Below, one piece after another: positions 13,793 to 18,675 of a stretch of 18,675 nucleotides of DNA (position 1 is the first letter of the stretch; each line of letters starts with the position of its first letter). The notes below the pieces were generated by a model. The model ran no database searches, was not told where the DNA came from, and saw only the letters and a list, made by a program, of their open reading frames with translations. The position numbers and the translations under genes were made by a program. This DNA is from Deltaproteobacteria bacterium (GTDB taxonomy: Bacteria > Desulfobacterota > Dissulfuribacteria > Dissulfuribacterales > UBA3076): contig JAGGRV010000119.1 in NCBI GenBank assembly GCA_021159445.1, positions 1-18,675 on the forward strand, written 5' to 3'.

Positions 13793-14159
13793 TACTGATA
13801 TTTTTATATGGGTTCAAAGAGGGAATGAAAAAGCCGCAAGGCACATGGAAAAATCTGTGAACAGATTTCTTTCCATTCAGAGTTACATGGAACTTTTCCA
13901 GTGCGCAAAAAGTAAAACTCAACACAAATATGTAAAGGATTTTATTGTATCATATGGTTTTATTGTCCTTCCCTTTACGGAAAATATTAGCCATAGGGCA
14001 TCAATATATATCGAAGAATATACCCTGTCTTCAGGGTTGAAATCTGGAGATGCCATAATTGCAGCTACTGCCGTAGAGAATAATATGCCGCTTTTTTCAA
14101 GTAATACGAAGCATTTCAAGATGATAAAAGAACTAAAATTGAAAGTCTTCAAACCATAG
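13782..14159 (+). CDS. PIN-domain toxin, VapC family
   Basis: A 125-residue PIN-domain protein, presumed RNase toxin neutralised by the antitoxin just upstream. The acidic metal-binding residues are in place: D4 (MIFDTDIFIW), E37 (SYMELFQC), D90 (KSGDAIIAATA), with N108 in FSSNTKHFK at the fourth position, where Asp, Thr or Asn are seen in the family. The frame is complete, so the toxin is probably functional. An intrinsic terminator follows. The pair sits in the middle of a duplicated PEP-CTERM tail region, so it may have arrived as a module. Confidence 0.9.
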   Translation: MIFDTDIFIWVQRGNEKAARHMEKSVNRFLSIQSYMELFQCAKSKTQHKYVKDFIVSYGFIVLPFTENISHRASIYIEEYTLSSGLKSGDAIIAATAVENNMPLFSSNTKHFKMIKELKLKVFKP

Positions 14160-14186
14160 TAGCGTTGAAGTCCAGCTGATCTTCCA

Positions 14187-14219
14187 GGGGCCAAAACATT
14201 TGTTTTTTGCCCCCTTTTT
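14187..14219 (+). terminator. Intrinsic terminator after the PIN toxin
   Basis: GGGGCCAAAACA and TGTTTTTTGCCCC pair with minor bulges and are followed by CTTTTT. The 3' half and T-run also form the start of the second promoter-bearing repeat. Confidence 0.7.
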
Positions 14220-14336
14220 CACGACACATTGAAAATTCTTTGACCTACAGCTTCCAATAATGCTATAGAAATTAGTGAGTGTGTGGTGCTTGGGAGTGCC
14301 GTTTCAGTCCAAATCGCAAAAAGCGATTTCCTATCA
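14211..14336 (+). repeat. Promoter-bearing repeat, copy 2
   Basis: Second copy of 10915-11036. It keeps TTGACC (14240-14245), an 18-base spacer and TATAGA (14264-14269), and has a perfect hairpin AAATCGC/GCGATTT (14311-14317, 14323-14329) where copy 1 has one mismatch. It ends about nine bases before the stop of the convergent transpeptidase gene. Confidence 0.75.
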
Positions 14337-14344
14337 TTCATTTC

Positions 14345-15754
14345 TTAACTGCCTCTTTGTCGACCGGCATAAAACAGGTTCGAGCTTTTTTTTGCGAAAT
14401 AATTCCGGAAATATTGTTTCATTGCCATTCGTGCATAATGGCTTGCTCTTGTGCCTATATATTTTTCATGGGCTACAATGACTGACATGACAAGCTTTTC
14501 ATGTCCATCTTTTTCCTCGGCAAATCCCACAAACCAGTCATAGCGGGCATCATGTGTTTTGTTGTCAATAGAGCCGCTTTTGCCGCCTATATTAAGTTTG
14601 GAAAGGATTTGGTCTTTTCGGTAACCCCTGAAAGCCTTTCTGCAAGTGCCGGATTTTATTGTGGCCTCCATGAGATTATTAACAACCTTTGCTGACTTGG
14701 GTGTAATAGCCTGGTTAAGGGTGACCAAATGGCTGCGATAGATGACCTGTCCGGTTTCATCAGTTATCTGATCGACAACTGTGGGTTCTACCAGCCTGCC
14801 CTGGTTGAGAATTGCCGATATTATCAATGCCCCGTGGAGGGGAGATAATGTGGTTTCCTGGTTGAATCCGCAGGCAATTTCAGCCCACTGATAAGGCTCA
14901 TCAGATAAATAAATATAACTTGGAGCAACTGGAATCTCGAAATCAATATTCTGGTTGAATCCAAAGGCCTCAGCATAGTTTTCTAAAACGGTTTTCCCAA
15001 GATAAAGCGAACCGATTTTTCCGAACACGGGATTAACGGATTGAGCGAATGAGTCCCTAAATGTTATCTTGTTGGTGTATCTGTTTGTCCGCTTTTTTAG
15101 TTGGGATTTATATAAAGTGTGTTTTCCGCCATTGTATTTAAGTATGGAGCCTGAATTAAAATTACATTTTTCAATAGCAGCAGCAGCAGTAACTATTTTA
15201 AAAATACTAGCAGCAGGAAAACTATTATCGATACATGAGTTGTTATATTGGCTTGTTTTATCATAACTCACCATTGATAATATTCTGCCTGTATTTGGAT
15301 CCATGGCCACAATTCCGATGTATTGAGCTGTGGATTGATCCAGATTATCCAGCATGAATTGCTGTAAGGGGATATCAAGGCTGGTGTCAACCCTGAAATT
15401 TTGTTCATTGAAAACAAAATCAAAACTCTTTTCATTAAGATTTATAAGGGATTTACCATCAATCAGGGTTTGAACATCCCTCTTGGTTATTAACTTTTTA
15501 TGACTGTGATGGATATCAGCTTTGTTATCTGATTTGTTGTCATTAAGTATCGGTGTATAATGACATGCAATTCCTCCAAGACTACTGATTATTCCGCAAA
15601 CAAAAATAAGCACAGAGAGAAGGACAGCAGAGTATTTAGGGATATTTTTGATAAATTTATTTACGGCAGCGGTCCTTTTCAGTTTTTTCTGATAGTTTCT
15701 CCAGTTCGACCCTTTAAAGTTAGTTCGGTATGTTTTTGGTCTTTCGTGAATCAT
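14345..15754 (-). CDS. Penicillin-binding transpeptidase (stand-alone)
   Basis: Periplasmic D,D-transpeptidase anchored in the inner membrane; cross-links peptidoglycan. The 469 residues have a basic cytoplasmic head, one membrane segment (about 42-62), a short linker and a transpeptidase domain with all three motifs: S183-I-F-K186 (FPAASIFK), S239-V-N241 and K392-S-G394. There is no glycosyltransferase domain and no classic class B dimerisation domain, so it is shorter than ordinary PBPs (usually about 580-800 residues) and resembles the small transpeptidase-only proteins of deltaproteobacteria. YIGIVAMDPNTGRILSMVSYD resembles the family lead-in. The start has no clear ribosome binding site. 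It looks AT-richer than the housekeeping genes (by eye) and is flanked by repeats, which hints at horizontal acquisition. Confidence 0.9.
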   Translation of the reverse strand: MIHERPKTYRTNFKGSNWRNYQKKLKRTAAVNKFIKNIPKYSAVLLSVLIFVCGIISSLGGIACHYTPILNDNKSDNKADIHHSHKKLITKRDVQTLIDGKSLINLNEKSFDFVFNEQNFRVDTSLDIPLQQFMLDNLDQSTAQYIGIVAMDPNTGRILSMVSYDKTSQYNNSCIDNSFPAASIFKIVTAAAAIEKCNFNSGSILKYNGGKHTLYKSQLKKRTNRYTNKITFRDSFAQSVNPVFGKIGSLYLGKTVLENYAEAFGFNQNIDFEIPVAPSYIYLSDEPYQWAEIACGFNQETTLSPLHGALIISAILNQGRLVEPTVVDQITDETGQVIYRSHLVTLNQAITPKSAKVVNNLMEATIKSGTCRKAFRGYRKDQILSKLNIGGKSGSIDNKTHDARYDWFVGFAEEKDGHEKLVMSVIVAHEKYIGTRASHYARMAMKQYFRNYFAKKSSNLFYAGRQRGS

Positions 15755-15767
15755 TTGTATCTGGAAT

Positions 15768-15920
15768 GAGCGATTAGCTATTAGTTTAATGATTATCGGT
15801 CTACTGCCCTGACAAGCAGGATGTTGCTATTACAAAATGAGATATTAGCGGTTAATTTGCTGTTTTCCAAATAGGTTACTAACACCTAAATGCTAATGGC
15901 TAACAGCTAATCGCTCAACT
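15768..15920. repeat. AGCTAAT-type inverted pair upstream of the transpeptidase
   Basis: GAGCGATTAGCTATTAG (15768-15784) is the inverse of CTAACAGCTAATCGCTC (15902-15918) with one mismatch. The right arm (15892-15920) is identical to 8100-8128. The 15785-15886 interior shows no gene. Confidence 0.75.
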
Positions 15921-15963
15921 GTAATTTTCGCTGGAGCCTCACTGTACAGATAAATTATAGCTT

Positions 15964-16119
15964 AGGAACGTACAATAAATAACTTGAACAAATTAATGTC
16001 TTTTTTGCCGTCTTCTTCGTTGCTCGTCGATCACATAACCCGTTATGCTCGCTCCTCGCGCCTTGAATACAACAAAAAACCCTATTAATTTTTGTTCAAT
16101 TTATTTATCTCCCGTTCCT
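15964..16119. mobile_element. 156-bp MITE-like palindromic element, copy 2
   Basis: Same length and orientation as 7912-8067, with three substitutions, all in the right third. The ends are again AGGAACG/CGTTCCT. There is no coding capacity and no target-site duplication that I can see. Confidence 0.8.
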
Positions 16120-16174
16120 TATCAACCTGATTCTGCGCAATTTTGCAACACTTTTTTCATAATTTTTTTCACTT

Positions 16175-16322
16175 GTGCGGTTAAGAAACTATTCAAAATC
16201 AATCACGAAATCACGAAAGCACGAAAGATTGAAAACACGAAAGGGAAGTCTGAGGATGGACGCGCCAACTTGACTTTTAGATTTTTGTTTCGTGTTTTCG
16301 TACTTTCGTGTTTTCGTGATAA
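16175..16322. repeat. CACGAAA-rich palindromic element, right copy
   Basis: The left arm (16202-16243) has ATCACGAAA units and the right arm (16287-16320) is made of TTTCGTG/TTTTCGTG units in inverse order, around a ~43-base centre. The lead sequence GTGCGGTTAAGAAACT matches 8834-8849. It could fold into a long hairpin upstream of nrdD. Confidence 0.75.
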
Positions 16323-16339
16323 TCTTTTTTAAATAGTGC

Positions 16340-16368
16340 TTGACAGTCCGATAAAACCACTATATCTT
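16340..16368 (+). promoter_or_regulatory. Probable nrdD promoter
   Basis: TTGACA (16340-16345), 17-base spacer and TATCTT (16363-16368). The -35 is a perfect consensus and the -10 lies inside the first NrdR-like box. Confidence 0.6.
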
Positions 16369-16371
16369 GCG
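16358..16371 (+). promoter_or_regulatory. NrdR-box-like site 1
   Basis: CACTATATCTTGCG matches the NrdR box core CACWATATATWGTG at 12 of 14 positions and overlaps the -10 of the nrdD promoter. NrdR represses ribonucleotide reductase genes in many bacteria. Confidence 0.7.
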
Positions 16372-16388
16372 GTTTATGTTTGGACATC

Positions 16389-16402
16389 CTCAATATGTTG
16401 GA
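16389..16402 (+). promoter_or_regulatory. NrdR-box-like site 2
   Basis: CTCAATATGTTGGA matches the same core at 10 of 14 positions. Its centre is 31 bases from that of site 1, three helical turns, which is the usual layout of tandem NrdR boxes. Confidence 0.65.
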
Positions 16403-16403
16403 G

Positions 16404-16418
16404 TTCTGTAGTACAGAA
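16404..16418 (+). promoter_or_regulatory. Dyad TTCTGTA-G-TACAGAA in the nrdD leader
   Basis: A perfect 7-bp palindrome with one central base directly after NrdR-like site 2. It could be an additional operator; no regulator is recognised. Confidence 0.4.
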
Positions 16419-16479
16419 TGCGGAGTCCAATAAGCCCCTTTGTTAAGAATATCAATCCCTTTGAGAGGAAATATAGACC

Positions 16480-18630
16480 ATGACAACAGTTGTTGAGTTC
16501 CCCCAACAGGCAGTCAGCATTACAGAGTATATCGGCCTAACCCAGATCCGAAAACGTGACCATCGCCTGGTGCCGTTTGAGTCATCAAAGATTACCTCTG
16601 CCATACTGAAGGCGGGTAGAGCCACTGGTGAATTCAAAGAGGATACTGCCCGACGGCTCACAATCCGGGTCATAAGCCTTGCCCAGACGGTATTTCTGGA
16701 TACTGTGCCAATGGTTGAAGAAATTCAGGACATGGTGGAAGAGGTGCTGTTGGCCTCGCCGTTTAAGAGGACGGCAAAGGCCTACATTCTCTATCGAGAT
16801 CGACATGCAGGCATCCGGGAGATGGTCAAAAAGGCCGACCTTGACCTGATCGAGCGCTATCTGGATCGCCTGGACTGGAAGGTTCAGGAAAATAGCAACA
16901 TGGCCTATTCTTTACAGGGACTGAATAACTATATCTCAAGCGAGGTCAGCAAGACTTACTGGCTCAATAAAATTTATACTCCTGAGATTCGTGAAGCGCA
17001 CACATCCGCCGCAGTCCATATCCACGACCTGGGCCTGTTGTCAGTATACTGCGTTGGGTGGGACCTTCAGGACCTGCTGCGCTTCGGTTTTAGGGGGGCC
17101 CCGGGCAAGGCGGAAAGCAGCCCTGCACGACACTTCCGGACCGCGCTCGGACAGATTATTAATTTCTTTTACACCTTGCAGGGTGAGGCCGCCGGGGCAC
17201 AGGCCTTTTCAAACTTCGATACCCTTCTGGCACCTTTTATCCGCTTTGACGGTCTCAAATACAAAGAGGTCAAACAGGCCTTGCAGGAATTTGTTTTCAA
17301 CGTAAATGTGCCCACGCGTGTTGGTTTCCAGACTCCTTTTACCAATGTTACGCTCGACGTACAGCCGCCGGCCACGCTGGCTCAGGAAAATGTCATTATC
17401 GGAGGTGAGCCACAAAAAGAGATCTATGCGGATTTTCAGCACGAAATGATCATATTCAATCGCGCATTCCTTGAAGTGTTGGCAGAGGGTGATGCGAGAG
17501 ATAGGGTCTTCACCTTCCCTATACCTACGTATAATATTGATCCGGACTTCGACTGGGAGGCACCGGGCCTGGAGAGGCTGTGGGAGGTCACAGCAAAATA
17601 CGGTATTCCCTACTTTGCCAACTATGTTAATTCTGATATGTCGCCTGACGACGCCAGGTCCATGTGCTGCCGCCTGCGGCTGGACCTACGTTCCCTTGAA
17701 AGGCGCGGCGGCGGATTGTTCGGTGCTAATCCATTGACCGGATCTATCGGCGTGGTGACAATTAACATGACGCGCCTTGGCTACCTGGCTACTGATGAAG
17801 ATGATTTCTTCAGGCGTCTTGAACGGCTGATGGAGATTGCTCGGACCAGTCTGGAGACCAAACGCAAGGTGCTGGAGAATTTTACAGACAAGGGCCTCTA
17901 TCCCTATACAAAATTTTATCTGCGCAACGTCAAACAGCATCAAGGCCAATACTGGTATAACCACTTTTCAACCATTGGGTTGACAGGAATGAACGAGGCC
18001 TGCCTCAATATGCTCGGCTGCGACATCGGCGCAACAGAAGGTTCAGCCTTTGCCATAAAGGTACTTGATTTCATGCGGGAGAAACTCAGTCAGTTTCAGG
18101 AAGAGACCGGGTATTATTATAACCTGGAGGCGACTCCTGCAGAAGGCGCGGCCTATCGTTTTGCAAAGCTGGACAAGGAGCGTTATCCTGATATCCGTAG
18201 CGCCAATGATGGGGAAAACGGATCGAAACCTTTTTACACCAACTCAACACAACTTCCGGTCAACTATACTGAGGACATTTTCCAGGTGCTTGATCTGCAG
18301 GACGAGTTGCAGGCGAGATACACCGGCGGGACAGTATTGCATATCTTCCTCGGAGAAGCCGCAGCCGACCCGCAGGCCGTAAAGGCATTTGTCCGCAAGG
18401 TCTGCGAAAACTACCGCCTGCCTTATTTCACTCTTACGCCGACATTTTCGGTCTGTCCTACCCACGGCTACCTTCGGGGTGAGCAACACTGCTGCCCGAA
18501 GTGTGGTGAGGAAACAGAAGTCTATTCCCGTGTCGTAGGCTACCTTCGGCCTGTCAAACAGTGGAACGAGGGCAAGCAGGAAGAATTTGCTTTGCGTAAT
18601 TATTATAAAATAGGAGCCTCAGGGGAATAA
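16480..18630 (+). CDS. nrdD: Anaerobic (class III) ribonucleoside-triphosphate reductase NrdD
   Basis: Glycyl-radical enzyme that reduces ribonucleotides to deoxyribonucleotides without oxygen. The 716 residues have an N-terminal ATP-cone (about 20-108, RKRDHRLVPFESSKITSAIL, then AKAYILYRDRH), the catalytic barrel with SMCCRLRL (C396, C397), NPLTGSIGVVTINMTRLGYL and GLTGMNEAC (C508), and the C-terminal radical domain. The radical glycine is most likely G687 in RVVGYLRP, followed by the family tail WNEGKQEEFALRNYY. CPTH (659-662) and CPKC (672-675) supply a probable structural zinc site. The start ATG follows AGAGGAA with 9-base spacing. nrdG starts three bases after the stop. Control by NrdR is suggested by the two boxes upstream. 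Confidence 0.97.
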   Translation: MTTVVEFPQQAVSITEYIGLTQIRKRDHRLVPFESSKITSAILKAGRATGEFKEDTARRLTIRVISLAQTVFLDTVPMVEEIQDMVEEVLLASPFKRTAKAYILYRDRHAGIREMVKKADLDLIERYLDRLDWKVQENSNMAYSLQGLNNYISSEVSKTYWLNKIYTPEIREAHTSAAVHIHDLGLLSVYCVGWDLQDLLRFGFRGAPGKAESSPARHFRTALGQIINFFYTLQGEAAGAQAFSNFDTLLAPFIRFDGLKYKEVKQALQEFVFNVNVPTRVGFQTPFTNVTLDVQPPATLAQENVIIGGEPQKEIYADFQHEMIIFNRAFLEVLAEGDARDRVFTFPIPTYNIDPDFDWEAPGLERLWEVTAKYGIPYFANYVNSDMSPDDARSMCCRLRLDLRSLERRGGGLFGANPLTGSIGVVTINMTRLGYLATDEDDFFRRLERLMEIARTSLETKRKVLENFTDKGLYPYTKFYLRNVKQHQGQYWYNHFSTIGLTGMNEACLNMLGCDIGATEGSAFAIKVLDFMREKLSQFQEETGYYYNLEATPAEGAAYRFAKLDKERYPDIRSANDGENGSKPFYTNSTQLPVNYTEDIFQVLDLQDELQARYTGGTVLHIFLGEAAADPQAVKAFVRKVCENYRLPYFTLTPTFSVCPTHGYLRGEQHCCPKCGEETEVYSRVVGYLRPVKQWNEGKQEEFALRNYYKIGASGE

Positions 18631-18632
18631 AT

Positions 18633-18675
18633 GTGCGAATCGGCGGTTTAAACTCATTCAGCCTTAGCGATTTTC
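18633..18675 (+). CDS. nrdG: Anaerobic ribonucleotide reductase activase NrdG, 5' end only
   Basis: From a GTG start behind AGGGGA (18621-18626) the frame reads MRIGGLNSFSLSDF and leaves the window. This N-terminus (xGGLxxFSLxDFPG) is typical of NrdG-type radical SAM activases that install the glycyl radical on NrdD. The CxxxCxxC iron-sulfur motif would lie just outside. It is three bases from the nrdD stop, so the two are co-transcribed. The ATG at 18631 is in another frame and stops at once. Confidence 0.85.
   Translation, partial: MRIGGLNSFSLSDF

Noticed and set aside
16202..16320. CACGAAA units as CRISPR repeats
   Set aside because: Units are short, irregularly spaced and arranged as two opposed arms, which fits a palindromic element.

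Overview
The window looks like a chromosomal segment of an anaerobic bacterium, most likely a Desulfobacterota member (former Deltaproteobacteria). This placement is inference. It rests on the order ffh-rpsP-khpA-rimM-trmD-(SPOUT methyltransferase)-rplS, a glycyl-radical class III ribonucleotide reductase, a PEP-CTERM surface protein behind a sigma-54-type promoter, and many short palindromic intergenic repeats.

Left third (1-7517) is housekeeping. It holds a small heat-shock protein (Hsp20), the Lon protease, then a compact translation and protein-export operon: SRP GTPase Ffh, ribosomal protein S16, KH-domain RNA chaperone KhpA, RimM, TrmD, a SPOUT-type RNA methyltransferase and ribosomal protein L19. 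Genes from khpA to the methyltransferase touch or overlap, which suggests translational coupling. A 55-bp perfect repeat plus a ~45-bp repeat unit occur at both ends of this block (1-105 and 7638-7893).

Middle (7518-16330) is an accessory region of about 8.5 kb built largely from repeats and broken genes. Intact genes are a PEP-CTERM protein, a DUF433 antitoxin-like protein, a small lipoprotein, a Phd-like/PIN toxin-antitoxin pair and a stand-alone penicillin-binding transpeptidase. Broken genes are a GIY-YIG nuclease tail, a SAM methyltransferase fragment, a REP-associated transposase (RAYT) fragment, a DUF5615-like toxin start, a second PEP-CTERM tail and an N-terminally truncated secreted-type protein. 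A 371-bp repeat occurs twice at about 99% identity (9181-9551 and 12753-13123). It consists of a 205-bp element with 21-bp inverted ends plus an unrecognised 40-codon ORF, and three truncated genes end at its borders. A 156-bp MITE-like palindrome (7912-8067, 15964-16119), a CACGAAA-rich element and an AGCTAAT-type element bracket the region on both sides.

Right end (16331-18675) returns to core metabolism: nrdD and the start of nrdG (anaerobic ribonucleotide reductase and its activase). They lie behind a promoter with two NrdR-box-like sites 31 bp apart.

The best candidates for something undescribed are the 371-bp repeat with its micro-ORF, and the PEP-CTERM duplication whose second copy is split exactly where the toxin-antitoxin segment lies.
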